A DNA stretch of 61,604 nucleotides. It comes from Cytophagales bacterium. Its GTDB lineage: Bacteria; Bacteroidota; Bacteroidia; Cytophagales; Cyclobacteriaceae. The stretch covers positions 1 through 61,604 of the forward strand of contig JADBYK010000020.1 in the NCBI GenBank assembly GCA_020403045.1. The letters are read 5' to 3'. The notes under the pieces are model-generated. The model saw only the letters and a program-made list of their open reading frames with translations. It searched no databases and was not told the origin of the DNA. The position numbers were made by a program, and so were the translations under genes. Shown in pieces: positions 7,154 through 17,111 of this stretch; within the stretch, counting starts at the first letter, position 1; the number at the start of each line of letters is the position of its first letter.

Positions 7154-10138
7154 TTAAAGACCAATGTTAATACCGAACGTAAGCAATTTGTTCTGAGGCT
7201 GGGTTAAAAAATCGGTTCCAGCGGCTGTATTCGTGTCCGCAAAAACGCTTACCTCTGGATCCGGACCATTGTATCTTGTGAATGTCAAGAGGTTCTGTGC
7301 AGATGCATAAACTCTAACACTTCTTAATCTTGCTTTGCCGATCAAACCGCTAGGCAAATTGTAACCGAGTGTTACATTTTTTAAACGCAAATATGATCCA
7401 TCGCTCAAGAATCTGCTGTTGTCCTGGCTATAGTCAATTTCGGATGCCCTTGTCAAGCGAGGGATGTTTGTAATGTCCCCTGGTTGTTGCCATCTGTTAA
7501 GTAAGCGTGCGTCCTTTCCAAAATCGTTACCCGGGTTTAGTGAGAAGGCAAGAGTGTTATTATAAACATCTACACCGTTGACAAACTGAGCAAAAACATC
7601 CAACGTAATCCCTTTAAAGGACAAACCAGTTGTAATTCCCCCCAATTGATCAGGAGCGTGATCACCGATCACCACATTATCAGCTGTTGTAATCAAACCG
7701 TCACCATTTATATCGTCAAAGACTGATCTGCCAGTTGCCGGATCAACCCCCAGCCAACGTATGCCGTAGAAGGTGTTAAGCGGTTGTCCCTTGATAATGG
7801 CACTTGAAAAACCTGAAAGGACTGGTTGTTCGTCAGATAGTAGCTCTACTACTCTATTTTCAAGGAAGGTAATATTGAGACCTGCCTGCCATTTAAAGTC
7901 ACCCGAACTGATTATGGTACCATTCAATTCAATCTCAATCCCCTTGTTCGTAATCTTACCTATATTATCCGAAACGGAGGCAAATCCTGATGTGAGCGGA
8001 ACTGGGTTGTTGTACAAAAGTTTAGTGGTATTTGACTGGAAATAGCCAACGTTCAAGTTCAACCTATTCTTAAAGAAACCTAATTCTAAACCGATGTCCG
8101 TTTTTTGTGTCTCTTCCCATTGTAGGTTATTGTTAGCGATTCGTCCGGGTGCAGAAGCAGGTTGATCTAAATAATTAGCAGCACCTGTAAATGAGCCTAT
8201 GTAGGTAAAATTACCGATCCGATCATTTCCAGTTACTCCAAAACTTGCTCTCAGCTTGCCTGATTCGAGAAATGAAATCCCGTCAAGAAATGACTCTTCT
8301 GTGAAATTCCAAGCAGCAGAACCAGCGTAGAACAAACCAAACCTTTTGTTAGGGCCAAACCGAGAAGATCCATCTCTACGTAATGTACCCTCTATTACAT
8401 ATTTATCTTTGAATGAATAGGTAACACGACCGAATAGCGAGTTAAAACTATAGAGCTCCTTTAATGACGAAGAACCAGTAGCTGTTGCCGATGAGGTAAG
8501 ATAGTTCAGTGAAGAACGGGCAAAGCCAGTACCTGATGTGGAAGAACGCAAATCATTTGTTTCTTGGAAAGTCAATCCAACAACACCAGAGAAACGATGA
8601 TTCTCATTCAGCGTTTTTGCATATCGTAAAGTAGGCTCAATGATATATGTTCCCAACTCGCGCGTGTTGAACCTTCCCAAGCCATTTGTTCCTCTACCCT
8701 GCGCTGATTCAACAGGTATAAAATGGTCTTCTCGTAAGAATGTATAATCGTAAGATAAATCTGTTCTGAAATCTAAACCATCAATGATGTGATAAGAAAA
8801 GTTTACATTTCCCGTGAGCTTATTCGTTGTATTATCAAATCTTGGGATTGTTGCATCCCTAACTGCGTTGGTGTTGAAACTAGGTAGTGCGTCAATAAAA
8901 TTACCGGCATCATCGCGGATCGCCTTTGTTGGTGGCGTTAAAATTGAAGCAGAGTAAATGCCATAAATATTATTATCATTGTTAATTCGCTTGTTCAATT
9001 GACTACTTACCGCAACACTTGCACTCACACGTAGTCGACTAGAAGCAGAATAGTCGAGGTTTAATCGGCCTGTAAACCGGTCGAATGAACTTCCAATAAT
9101 AGTTCCTTCCTCATTTCTGTAACTTCCGCTTAAGTAGTAGTTAAACTTACCATCACCGCCAGAAGAATTAATTTGATACTGAGAGGTACGAGCCGTCCTG
9201 AAAACCTCCTTAATCCAATCCGTACTTGTTTTCCCATCCCAACCAAGTTGTGTATTGGTCAATGGTGTTGAGCCAGGAGCGTCATTATCAGCAGCTTCTC
9301 TTCTTAGATCAATCCATTGTTGCGCGTTTAACAGTGTTGGAACTTTCGTAGCCTCTGCAAAGCCGGTCCAAGCAATTACATCAATGTTATTAATACCCTG
9401 CTTACCGCGCTTTGTTGTTATTAAAACAACTCCGTTTGCTGCTCTTGCACCATAAATGGCCGTACTGGCAGCGTCCTTTAGTACTTGCATTGATTCAATA
9501 TCTTGGGGATTAAGCCCAGAAAGAGCATTTTCCTCTTGACCACCAAAACCATTTTGTGCAAGGTCTCCAGACTGCAAGATCACACCGTCTACGACATATA
9601 ATGGAGAATTTGAACCGGAGATGGAATTTTGACCACGAATCCGGATGGAAATTCCACCACCAGGAGCACCAGAGTTAGACGAAACAAACACACCTGCGGC
9701 CAACCCTTGTAACGACTGGTCTATCCCTAACGTAGGCAAATTTTGAATATCTTTTGCTGTCACATTCGCAACGGCTCCCGTCAGGTCTTTTTTTAGGGAC
9801 GTACCGTACCCAACCACAATCACCTCGGACAGCTGAGTGACATCACTTGCTAGCTTCGCGTCAACCGTCAAACGATCTCCAACAATTTCTTCTTGCGTTA
9901 ACAGGCCGATAAAAGAAAAAACCAATGTGGCGTTGGCCGGAACTCCTATTGAATATCTGCCTTCAGAATCTGTCACGGTACCCGTTGTGGTACCTTTGAC
10001 TACCACGTTTACCCCAGGCAATGAACTTCCATCTTCCGATGATGTCACCTTTCCGGTAATCGTGCGTTCCTGTGCCCACGCCATGCTGCTGATCAGCAGC
10101 AAGAGCGGCACCAATTTGATTAGTAAATTTTTCCTCAT
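7154..10138 (-). CDS. SusC/RagA TonB-linked outer-membrane transporter (locus B)
   Basis: A TonB-dependent outer-membrane channel of 994 aa. Order: signal peptide (cleavage after SMAWA, residue 21), CarboxypepD_reg-like domain at about 24-105 (GKVTSSEDGSSLPGVNVVV), the conserved SusC stretch LSEVIVVGYG, a plug domain containing the SusC motif PLYVVDGVI near residue 185, then a long beta-barrel ending LLTFGINIGL. It forms a pair with the SusD gene just downstream. The signal peptide and regulatory-like domain are nearly identical to those of the SusC at 13704-16976, while barrels and partners differ, so the loci probably import different ligands. Confidence 0.95.
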   Translation of the reverse strand: MRKNLLIKLVPLLLLISSMAWAQERTITGKVTSSEDGSSLPGVNVVVKGTTTGTVTDSEGRYSIGVPANATLVFSFIGLLTQEEIVGDRLTVDAKLASDVTQLSEVIVVGYGTSLKKDLTGAVANVTAKDIQNLPTLGIDQSLQGLAAGVFVSSNSGAPGGGISIRIRGQNSISGSNSPLYVVDGVILQSGDLAQNGFGGQEENALSGLNPQDIESMQVLKDAASTAIYGARAANGVVLITTKRGKQGINNIDVIAWTGFAEATKVPTLLNAQQWIDLRREAADNDAPGSTPLTNTQLGWDGKTSTDWIKEVFRTARTSQYQINSSGGDGKFNYYLSGSYRNEEGTIIGSSFDRFTGRLNLDYSASSRLRVSASVAVSSQLNKRINNDNNIYGIYSASILTPPTKAIRDDAGNFIDALPSFNTNAVRDATIPRFDNTTNKLTGNVNFSYHIIDGLDFRTDLSYDYTFLREDHFIPVESAQGRGTNGLGRFNTRELGTYIIEPTLRYAKTLNENHRFSGVVGLTFQETNDLRSSTSGTGFARSSLNYLTSSATATGSSSLKELYSFNSLFGRVTYSFKDKYVIEGTLRRDGSSRFGPNKRFGLFYAGSAAWNFTEESFLDGISFLESGKLRASFGVTGNDRIGNFTYIGSFTGAANYLDQPASAPGRIANNNLQWEETQKTDIGLELGFFKNRLNLNVGYFQSNTTKLLYNNPVPLTSGFASVSDNIGKITNKGIEIELNGTIISSGDFKWQAGLNITFLENRVVELLSDEQPVLSGFSSAIIKGQPLNTFYGIRWLGVDPATGRSVFDDINGDGLITTADNVVIGDHAPDQLGGITTGLSFKGITLDVFAQFVNGVDVYNNTLAFSLNPGNDFGKDARLLNRWQQPGDITNIPRLTRASEIDYSQDNSRFLSDGSYLRLKNVTLGYNLPSGLIGKARLRSVRVYASAQNLLTFTRYNGPDPEVSVFADTNTAAGTDFLTQPQNKLLTFGINIGL

Positions 10139-10143
10139 ACTAG

Positions 10144-10158
10144 TTGGTTTAGGTTTTT
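10144..10158 (-). promoter_or_regulatory. Leader motif shared by both SusC genes
   Basis: On the minus strand the 15-mer AAAAACCTAAACCAA ends 5 nt before the susC start codon. The identical 15-mer sits at 16983-16997 before the other SusC start. Bacteroidota genes usually lack Shine-Dalgarno sites, so this may be a translation-initiation or sRNA target element, or a remnant of duplication. Confidence 0.5.
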
Positions 10159-10294
10159 TATTAAGGAATATACCTTATAAGAAGGGTAAAAGTAAGGATT
10201 GAAAGTAGTATTATCATAACATTAAAGGCAAAATGCTAAAATTCTTTTCAATCGATTGCGAAAAGGTGGGTCTGCAACTCCAGTAAAAACAAAA

Positions 10295-10312
10295 AACCGC
10301 CTCTAGTCGGTT
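10295..10312 (-). terminator. Second, weaker terminator behind locus A
   Basis: Arms 10295-10299 and 10308-10312 (AACCG/CGGTT) with an 8-nt loop. On the minus strand they are followed by TTTTTTGTTTTT. It lies about 20 nt beyond the stronger hairpin at 10341-10365 and could catch readthrough. Confidence 0.4.
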
Positions 10313-10340
10313 ATTTAGCAATGTCAACTCCAAAAAAAAA

Positions 10341-10365
10341 GAGGCTGCCCTTTTCAGGCAGCCTC
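10341..10365 (-). terminator. Intrinsic terminator of SusCD locus A
   Basis: A perfect 9-bp GC-rich stem (10341-10349 GAGGCTGCC with 10357-10365) and a 7-nt loop. On the minus strand it is followed by nine T (complement of 10332-10340). It begins 25 nt past the stop codon of the 473-aa lipoprotein and separates locus A from locus B. Confidence 0.88.
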
Positions 10366-10390
10366 CGTTATTGAACGACCTAACTAGAAA

Positions 10391-11812
10391 TCAGAGTTTT
10401 GTTAGACTTAGGTAAACCCTAGTATACCAGTTGCAATAGCCATTTCTTCGACCGTATTCATCAACATCGTCATCCACAGCGATTGTAAATACATCTCCAA
10501 CGGTCAACCCATCACGATCAAGCCGGTAATGCCCACGATTAGGGAAAGCCCTGCGGGGAATACCGGGTGGCATAAGTATATCTCCAGAGAACGTACCAGG
10601 GGCACCAGCTGTAATAATAGCCGCGCCAGCAGTCATTTGGTAGAATGGACGATCCGATGTACAATTCACACCTGTATTTGCTAAAGAAACAAAAACACTA
10701 CCCAAATTAGCATTGGTCGTTCCAGCCGGAAAACCTAGCCCTCCTGGAGCTGTGGGAGTAGAGGGTAACACAGGGGCTGTCATTGTGGTAATGGCCGCAC
10801 CTGTACCATATCCTGCTCCAGTCACGCCTAACACTTCCGCCTCTAAGTTGATGATCATCGTAATGTTTTGGCCTCTGTACCGACAAGTTAGTTGGCGTTG
10901 AGATGGCAATCCATTTGGAACGAGTGAAAGCGTCACAGTCTGGGTAGAATCCGTTGCTGAATTTCCAAAAATGTAAGGCCGCATCCATGCTTGTGGATAG
11001 GTTCTCATAATTTGCAAGTTGTTGGTATTCGTTGCTAAATCAGGCGCCCAACGTCCCACTTGCGCCATTCGGTAGGTTCCGGTATACGCGTTTGGGTTAC
11101 CTGTTGTAGTTGTTCTCCGAACAAGCATTGTATAAAGCATAGGACTGTTATAAAACTGCCCACCCGTCAGGTTGCTTGTGATATTCGCTTCATTTGTGTT
11201 TCCCAAAGAAGGAGATGCCGTGATTTGTGGATTATTCACTGTAAATGCTCTGCCTTGTTTATCGTAGATCTTGATGCGAATTATTATACGATCACCAGCC
11301 GCCAGGGCTCCAGGAAAAGCAATTGCCGGGCAAACTTTAGGGAAAATACCGTTGCAAGTCGTACCATTGGGTACGCCATCAGGATCCGAAGTAAGCGTAC
11401 TCAGCTTTGCCAATACTTCAGTAGCCGTTATTTTAATTGGGGCTGACCTCAAGTAATCGTTAACAGTAGGCTCTGCAACTTTTGCAAAACCCATGTCGGC
11501 TGCGGTGATTTCTTTCACCAAAATCTCTCTGGTAATGAAACCCGTTGCACCTGACCGATAAGTTGCAAAAAACTCTGCTCTCGCCAAATCAGCACCAAAA
11601 TTTTTGTCTACTGACTCGTAAACTGCTTCAAATCCACTTGCATTAAGATTATCTAAATCCCACACATTTGAAGTAATCTTATAGACGCGCAAATAGGAGC
11701 TTGACGGGCGATCATCATAAGGCAAAGGGTACAGCTCTTTGTTCGGCTCGCATGAGAATATACACGCAGCCGCCAAAAAGACACCGAAAGTATATAATAT
11801 ATTCTTATTCAT
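10391..11812 (-). CDS. SusCD-associated lipoprotein of unknown function (locus A)
   Basis: A 473-aa lipoprotein with lipobox IFSC (Cys21). The mature protein is beta-rich and starts PLPYDDRPSSSYLRVYKITSNVWDLDN. I recognise no named family. It has two halves: an N-terminal part rich in aromatic and acidic residues, and a Thr/Pro/Gly-rich C-terminal part from about residue 230 (YTGTYRMAQVGRW ... GHYRLDRDGLTVGDVFTIAVDD). It is the last gene of locus A, 17 nt after the SusD-like gene, and is followed by a strong terminator. By position it should be an accessory surface lipoprotein comparable to SusE/SusF. The ligand is unknown. Confidence 0.75.
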   Translation of the reverse strand: MNKNILYTFGVFLAAACIFSCEPNKELYPLPYDDRPSSSYLRVYKITSNVWDLDNLNASGFEAVYESVDKNFGADLARAEFFATYRSGATGFITREILVKEITAADMGFAKVAEPTVNDYLRSAPIKITATEVLAKLSTLTSDPDGVPNGTTCNGIFPKVCPAIAFPGALAAGDRIIIRIKIYDKQGRAFTVNNPQITASPSLGNTNEANITSNLTGGQFYNSPMLYTMLVRRTTTTGNPNAYTGTYRMAQVGRWAPDLATNTNNLQIMRTYPQAWMRPYIFGNSATDSTQTVTLSLVPNGLPSQRQLTCRYRGQNITMIINLEAEVLGVTGAGYGTGAAITTMTAPVLPSTPTAPGGLGFPAGTTNANLGSVFVSLANTGVNCTSDRPFYQMTAGAAIITAGAPGTFSGDILMPPGIPRRAFPNRGHYRLDRDGLTVGDVFTIAVDDDVDEYGRRNGYCNWYTRVYLSLTKL

Positions 11813-11829
11813 AAATGTTCGCTTTTGGT

Positions 11830-13683
11830 TTAGAAGTTAATATTAGGAGGGCTGTCTACCTGCCAAAATACTTTTGAAGTCAAATCCACCTTCTGTCTAG
11901 CAGTGTTGTTTAAGGTGGCATAAACGGCTGGATACCAGAAACTCTGAGGGAAAGGACCGGGTGATGGATTGATCACCGGCTGCATTCCTGTGGGTCTGCC
12001 TGTTCTACGGTAAAGATTATATGCTTCATAACCATTACCTACAAGAGCCACCCAGTATTCACGTGCAAGATAATTAAGCGCGTTGGCTGTCGAAGAATTA
12101 AACGCTGCCACAGCCGAAGCCCGATAATTTGCAACATCTGCGGTGTAAGTGGCCGCTGGATAAAAGGCGTTAATAGTAGCCGCTTCAGTAGGAGACGCAG
12201 CATTACTTGTTCCTGCCTCTGGACCACCTGCCGTTGTATTGTACGTGCCATTTACTGCCCAATCGCGAACGTCTGCGAAAGAATCATCAATTCCCTGGGA
12301 GAAGTATGCAACAGCGCTGCCTGTTGTACCTAGCGTTAGGCTTGCTTCTGCCAGCATAAATTCAACAAACGAACGCATCATGATAGGTTGTAAACCTGCA
12401 CCTCGCATGCCCTGAGTGGAAGCAACTGAAACTCCTGCATTATTATCAAATCGCCCGCCTACTGGATAAGGGCCATAAGCAGTCCTCAAAAGACCATCTG
12501 GTGGAATTCCTTGAGGATCCACGTGATCGCGACCCCAGTATCCACGATCAGTTGGCTGGCAAAAAGTTCTTGTCCAAGCTGCATTGCCCGCATTGTTAGT
12601 TGGATGCAAAGGATCAACACCCATTGGTGGACGCCCTGCGATAGCATTGTCAACAATTGCAGATCCGGTTGATGAAGGGTAATGATCTGGTCTAGTTTCT
12701 GTTAAACATCTGATCTCATTAGAGCTGGAACTATTGGAAGTTACTTGACGGTAAAAGTAAAACCTCATTCTAGGATCACCAGGCGCAGCGTTTTGTGTTG
12801 CGTTGTACGCGTGAAACATATGCCAAATTAGCCAATTTGACTGATAATCGCCTCCACCTGCAGGGTATTGAGCCGAAAATCTTGGATGGCGGCCATCAGG
12901 ATCTGAGGTGGTTGTACCATATCTCCAAATAAAGTTTTGGTCTTGGGTTGTGATAAAACCACCCGTAGGAGATGCGTCTGCAATCAAAGCATTAATCTCA
13001 GTTCTCGCCTTATCTGGCTGTCTTAAGCTAAGGTTTAGAAAGGCCTTTAACTTTAAAGAATTTGCCAACCTAACCCATTTGTTAAAGTTGTTTCCGTAGT
13101 ACTGATCTTGCGACACTGGCGCTACCGGATTCAAATAACCAGCTGGTAAACTTACCGTTGTGTTGGTTGTTAAGTCTTTCTTTGCTTGATCTAGTCCAGC
13201 CAATGCTATGTCATAGATAGCTGCACCAGCATCCGCTTTGGGGTTAAAGTTAGCCGCCCCCTTAAATGCTTCTGTAAAAGGCACGTCACCAAACATATCT
13301 GTAAGTAAAATCAAGGTGTATGATTGGATGATCCGGGCAATTCCAGCATGGCGGGCAAAACCATTTTTGTCAGCTAACGTGATCAACTGGTCTGCATCCT
13401 GCAAAATACCCGCGTATGCGTTCGTCCATAACCCATCAAAAGTCTGGGGCGAAGTGGCATTTATATAAATAGTCCCGGCACCGTTCAATAGTCTGGTATG
13501 CTGCGCACCAGTAGTATTGGCTGCATTAACCACTACGGATAACTGCCGCTGAATAGAATTGAGGATCAAATTTGCCAATACCTGCTCTGTTTGAACGGCA
13601 TTAGGATCCTGCTGCAACTCAAGCGTGCAGGAACTAGCTAACACTATCGTAATTAGCACTACAATTTTCTTATAAAATTTCAT
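11830..13683 (-). CDS. SusD/RagB outer-membrane lipoprotein, SusD-like_2 type
   Basis: A 617-aa lipoprotein with lipobox LASSC (Cys19). It starts with the pattern common in SusD-like_2 proteins (SCTLELQQDPNAVQTEQVLANLILNS, shown here in parts: QDPNAVQ, LANLILNSIQ), followed by alpha-helical TPR-like segments (FDGLWTNAYAGILQDADQLI, RIIQSYTLILLTDMFGDVPF). The stretch FGDVPFTEAF and the late REYWVALVGNGYEAYNLYRRTG are typical of this family. It should be the lid and ligand-binding partner of the SusC 20 nt upstream. It is not a close paralogue of the SusD at 5764-7092, which argues for separate origin of the two loci or long divergence. Confidence 0.9.
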   Translation of the reverse strand: MKFYKKIVVLITIVLASSCTLELQQDPNAVQTEQVLANLILNSIQRQLSVVVNAANTTGAQHTRLLNGAGTIYINATSPQTFDGLWTNAYAGILQDADQLITLADKNGFARHAGIARIIQSYTLILLTDMFGDVPFTEAFKGAANFNPKADAGAAIYDIALAGLDQAKKDLTTNTTVSLPAGYLNPVAPVSQDQYYGNNFNKWVRLANSLKLKAFLNLSLRQPDKARTEINALIADASPTGGFITTQDQNFIWRYGTTTSDPDGRHPRFSAQYPAGGGDYQSNWLIWHMFHAYNATQNAAPGDPRMRFYFYRQVTSNSSSSNEIRCLTETRPDHYPSSTGSAIVDNAIAGRPPMGVDPLHPTNNAGNAAWTRTFCQPTDRGYWGRDHVDPQGIPPDGLLRTAYGPYPVGGRFDNNAGVSVASTQGMRGAGLQPIMMRSFVEFMLAEASLTLGTTGSAVAYFSQGIDDSFADVRDWAVNGTYNTTAGGPEAGTSNAASPTEAATINAFYPAATYTADVANYRASAVAAFNSSTANALNYLAREYWVALVGNGYEAYNLYRRTGRPTGMQPVINPSPGPFPQSFWYPAVYATLNNTARQKVDLTSKVFWQVDSPPNINF

Positions 13684-13703
13684 ATATGATATCTCTTTAA
13701 GAA

Positions 13704-16700
13704 TTAAAAGGTAAGCTTCAACACAGCACCGTATCTTCTCATGCTAGGACCGGTAAGGTAATCGAATCCCAAACCTGAATTAACCCCTGTACTCGAAACT
13801 TCAGGATCCCATTTCGTGTATGAAGGTGCCCCGAAAGCAAAGTACCAAAGGTTGTTGCCATTGAGGGTAATAGATGCACCCTTGATAGGGGTTTTAGCAA
13901 GTAAGCTACGAGGAAAAACATAACTCAGTCCAACTTCGCGTAGGCGAATGTTAGTGGCATCAAACATGTTATTATCATTGCGACCGCCAAACTGGAGGTT
14001 AAATCCGAAGTCGGTGGCAGTAAGCATTACGTCATTTGGTGCAAACCCGTCAGCAGAGCCATTAAGTTGACCGTCACCGTCTAAATCAACACGCTTCACG
14101 CCCGGTGCAATATAGGCGAGATCCCGGTTGTTGACGGCAGAACTTCCCAACACACCACGAGCCAACAATGCAGATGGCGTAGAGGCAAACATCATACCGC
14201 CCTTTCTATAGTCAAACTGAAAAGACAGTGAAAATCCCTTGAACGAAATAGTGTTGATCAAGGTAGTCAGGTAGTCTGGATTGGGGTTACCCAATTCACC
14301 AATAATAGGATCGATTTCATGGAAACCGTCAGACCCGACAATCCTATTTCCATTGGGGTCACGCGCAATCCTGGTACCAATTATCATATTCATGGGTCGT
14401 CCCGGCTTAGCAAAATTCCCCAAGTCTGTAAATCCAGCTAATGGTATCTGCGATATACCCTGGCCAAGTGTAATTACCTCAGGTCTTACCAGCGTAAAAT
14501 TCCAAATGACGTCCCACCTTAAGCCATTTGCTAGTTTTAGTGGTGCAGCTGTAACTCCGAGTTCAATACCACGGTTCCGCAACTCACCTAAATTGAGAAA
14601 TGTATTTCCATATCCGGTTGAAGGATCAACTTGAGCATCGGTGATAAGGTCAGTAGTTGAGCGTTGATATATAGTAAAGTCAATGCCCAATCTGTCACGA
14701 AATAACTTAGTTTCAAATCCCGCCTCAATCTCTGAAATCAATTCTCCTCTGAGTTTTGGGTTACCCAACTGATTTGAAACTGTTTGTTCACCCACTGCAA
14801 GTCCACCTGCATTTACAAAACCACGTGCATTAGCGTTAATAATTGTACGCGTGTTATAGGGGCTAGGGTAGCCAGCCGATGTACCATAACCCATACGAAG
14901 TTTCAAAAAGTCCAATGTCTTGGATTTTAGTGAAGGGAATGCATCCGTTAACACAACTGAGGTACTAGCGCTAGGGTAAAACAAACTATTGTTGGCACCT
15001 TCGAGGAAAGAAACCCAATCATTACGGCCAGATACGTTTAGGAATATGAACCCTTTGTAGTCAACATTTATATCCGCATATGCGCCATAGCGTTGCGATT
15101 CTTCCGTTCTTTGAAACACTCGTCCCCCAAACGCGACACTACGAGAAGAAGCGGTAACAAAGTTACTATGGCGTTCCAGTCCGAAAACAATTTGACCTTC
15201 TGAATACAACCCATCACGAGTAAAAAAGTCATTTCTGGCATTTAACCCAAACCTGGAATTCAAATTAAAATCTGAAGATATCTTCTTATTAAAGGCAAAG
15301 ATCAAATCATGATTCCAAATTGTGTTGGATAGCGTTTGTGTTTGCAGAATTCCGTTATCAAGATTTTGGTTTGTTCCACCCGCACCAATGCCTTTTGAAA
15401 ACGACCTGTTTTGGCGTTGTGTGTAGTGGTCAAGCCCAGCACGATAGGAAATCGACATGTTCTCATTTAGGTCGTAATTCAAAGTAGTGCTATTGAAAAG
15501 CCTGTCTGTTACATCGGTTTCAAGCGTGTGCGCTGCTATCCAACGTGCATTTGGTATGTCACTTCCTGAACGATACCAAATCTGCTTTTGCTCAAGCGGT
15601 GTTTCAAACGGGAACAATTTGCTGTCATTGATATCATAGTTGGGAGGCGAATACAAGAAATTCGCGTACAATGATGGAACACCACCAAACGCGGCTCCAC
15701 CACCTGTTGCACCATTCAACGGAGGAGTGGCAAAATCAGTATTCGAATACATGAATGAAGAATTGACCGACAACTTGTCGGAAAGAGACGCATTAAAACC
15801 GATAGAAACGTTTGCCTTTTTCAGGTCGTTTCCAGGGGCATATCCTTGTTCTTTTGTATATCCCACCGTTGCGGTAACACCCATCTTGTCTGTTCCACCA
15901 GAAATAGAAACCGATGTATTTGAGGTAATACCCCTGCGAAAGAAGTCATTGAGGTTAAGAGAATACCGATAAGGAATTCTTTTGTACGCAAACTGATTCA
16001 AGAATGGATCTCTTCTGGTAAGATCACCTATAAATTGATAGGGATGTGCGATCGAATCTATTTCATTATAGTTTGCTCCGTAGTTGGAGAAGAATTGTGT
16101 TGTATTGGTTAACTGTTGAAATCCATTACCATAATTTTGCTGTAATTCGGGTAGTGAAGCGATCTCGTTCAAACCAACTGTCTGCTGAAAAGATACTTCC
16201 GGAACCCTCTTTTTCTTACTTCCAGCTTTGGTTGTAACTAAAATTACACCGCTACGACCCTGATCACCATATAAAACAGTAGCTGCTAGCCCCTTTAGCA
16301 CGTTAACGCTTTCAATTGCATTTGGATCCAAATCAAGGAAGCGGCTAGTAGCCGAAGCAGTACCACCTGTAGTAAATCCAGAAGCATCATTGGTGGCACC
16401 GCTAAAGGGAACGCCATCAACTACCCAAAGTGGTTGCGTGTTACCAGTAATGGTAGAATAGCCACGGATATTGATTGCTGAACCAGTGCCGGCAGTACCG
16501 CCCGTTGGGTTGATTGAAACACCTGCAATTTTCCCAATCAAAATGCGACCAATGTCATTGACCGGGCGAGCTTCAATTGCATCTTTGCTAACACCGGCCA
16601 CTGCGTAACCTAGCGCCTTTTTCTCACGGGCAATGCCTTGGCCGGTTACCACAACCTCTGAAAGTTGTTGAACATCCAAACTGAGACTGACATCAATCGT

Positions 16701-16976
16701 TGTTCGCTCGCCAATGGCCACTTCCGATGTCGCAAGTCCGATAAATGAGAACACTAAACTTCCACCGGTGGATGGAACGTTTATGCGGTAGTTACCTTCT
16801 GCATCGGTAACAGTACCATTCGTAGTGCCTTTGACTACTACGTTTACGCCAGGTAATCCAGAACCATCCTCCGCGGATGTCACCTTACCTGATACACTTC
16901 TCTCTTGCGCCCACGCCATACTGGTTGCCAGTAGGAACAGAAGCGGCAAAAGTTTAAGGAGTAAATTTTTCCTCAT
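13704..16976 (-). CDS. SusC/RagA TonB-linked outer-membrane transporter (locus A)
   Basis: A 1090-aa TonB-dependent channel. Order: signal peptide (cleavage after SMAWA), CarboxypepD_reg-like domain (about 26-108, GKVTSAEDGSGLPGVNVVV), conserved stretch LSEVVVTGQG, plug domain (INIRGYSTITG, PLWVVDGVPF near residue 185) and a large C-terminal barrel ending YGAVLKLTF. It is the first gene of locus A, followed by the SusD-like_2 gene and an unknown lipoprotein. No sigma/anti-sigma pair or hybrid two-component regulator is next to it, so control of this locus is not visible here. Confidence 0.95.
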   Translation of the reverse strand: MRKNLLLKLLPLLFLLATSMAWAQERSVSGKVTSAEDGSGLPGVNVVVKGTTNGTVTDAEGNYRINVPSTGGSLVFSFIGLATSEVAIGERTTIDVSLSLDVQQLSEVVVTGQGIAREKKALGYAVAGVSKDAIEARPVNDIGRILIGKIAGVSINPTGGTAGTGSAINIRGYSTITGNTQPLWVVDGVPFSGATNDASGFTTGGTASATSRFLDLDPNAIESVNVLKGLAATVLYGDQGRSGVILVTTKAGSKKKRVPEVSFQQTVGLNEIASLPELQQNYGNGFQQLTNTTQFFSNYGANYNEIDSIAHPYQFIGDLTRRDPFLNQFAYKRIPYRYSLNLNDFFRRGITSNTSVSISGGTDKMGVTATVGYTKEQGYAPGNDLKKANVSIGFNASLSDKLSVNSSFMYSNTDFATPPLNGATGGGAAFGGVPSLYANFLYSPPNYDINDSKLFPFETPLEQKQIWYRSGSDIPNARWIAAHTLETDVTDRLFNSTTLNYDLNENMSISYRAGLDHYTQRQNRSFSKGIGAGGTNQNLDNGILQTQTLSNTIWNHDLIFAFNKKISSDFNLNSRFGLNARNDFFTRDGLYSEGQIVFGLERHSNFVTASSRSVAFGGRVFQRTEESQRYGAYADINVDYKGFIFLNVSGRNDWVSFLEGANNSLFYPSASTSVVLTDAFPSLKSKTLDFLKLRMGYGTSAGYPSPYNTRTIINANARGFVNAGGLAVGEQTVSNQLGNPKLRGELISEIEAGFETKLFRDRLGIDFTIYQRSTTDLITDAQVDPSTGYGNTFLNLGELRNRGIELGVTAAPLKLANGLRWDVIWNFTLVRPEVITLGQGISQIPLAGFTDLGNFAKPGRPMNMIIGTRIARDPNGNRIVGSDGFHEIDPIIGELGNPNPDYLTTLINTISFKGFSLSFQFDYRKGGMMFASTPSALLARGVLGSSAVNNRDLAYIAPGVKRVDLDGDGQLNGSADGFAPNDVMLTATDFGFNLQFGGRNDNNMFDATNIRLREVGLSYVFPRSLLAKTPIKGASITLNGNNLWYFAFGAPSYTKWDPEVSSTGVNSGLGFDYLTGPSMRRYGAVLKLTF

Positions 16977-16982
16977 ACTTTT

Positions 16983-16997
16983 TTGGTTTAGGTTTTT
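16983..16997 (-). promoter_or_regulatory. Leader motif shared by both SusC genes (copy 2)
   Basis: Identical on the minus strand to the 15-mer at 10144-10158 (AAAAACCTAAACCAA), ending 6 nt before the locus A susC start codon. The rest of the upstream region (16998-17111) shows no similarity to that of locus B and no clear TAnnTTTG box. Confidence 0.5.
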
Positions 16998-17111
16998 ATG
17001 ATAGTAATACTACTAATGGGGCGAATTTAGGGGATAAATTTAATACTGCAATAACATGGCAGTAAAACTTTCCTGATTTTCTGAAAATATAAAAGTGGTC
17101 TTTACAGCCTT

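Noticed and set aside
10312-10326. 15-nt word TATTTAGCAATGTCA shared with 58737-58751
   Set aside because: One or a few 15-nt matches are expected by chance in 61 kb; contexts are unrelated.
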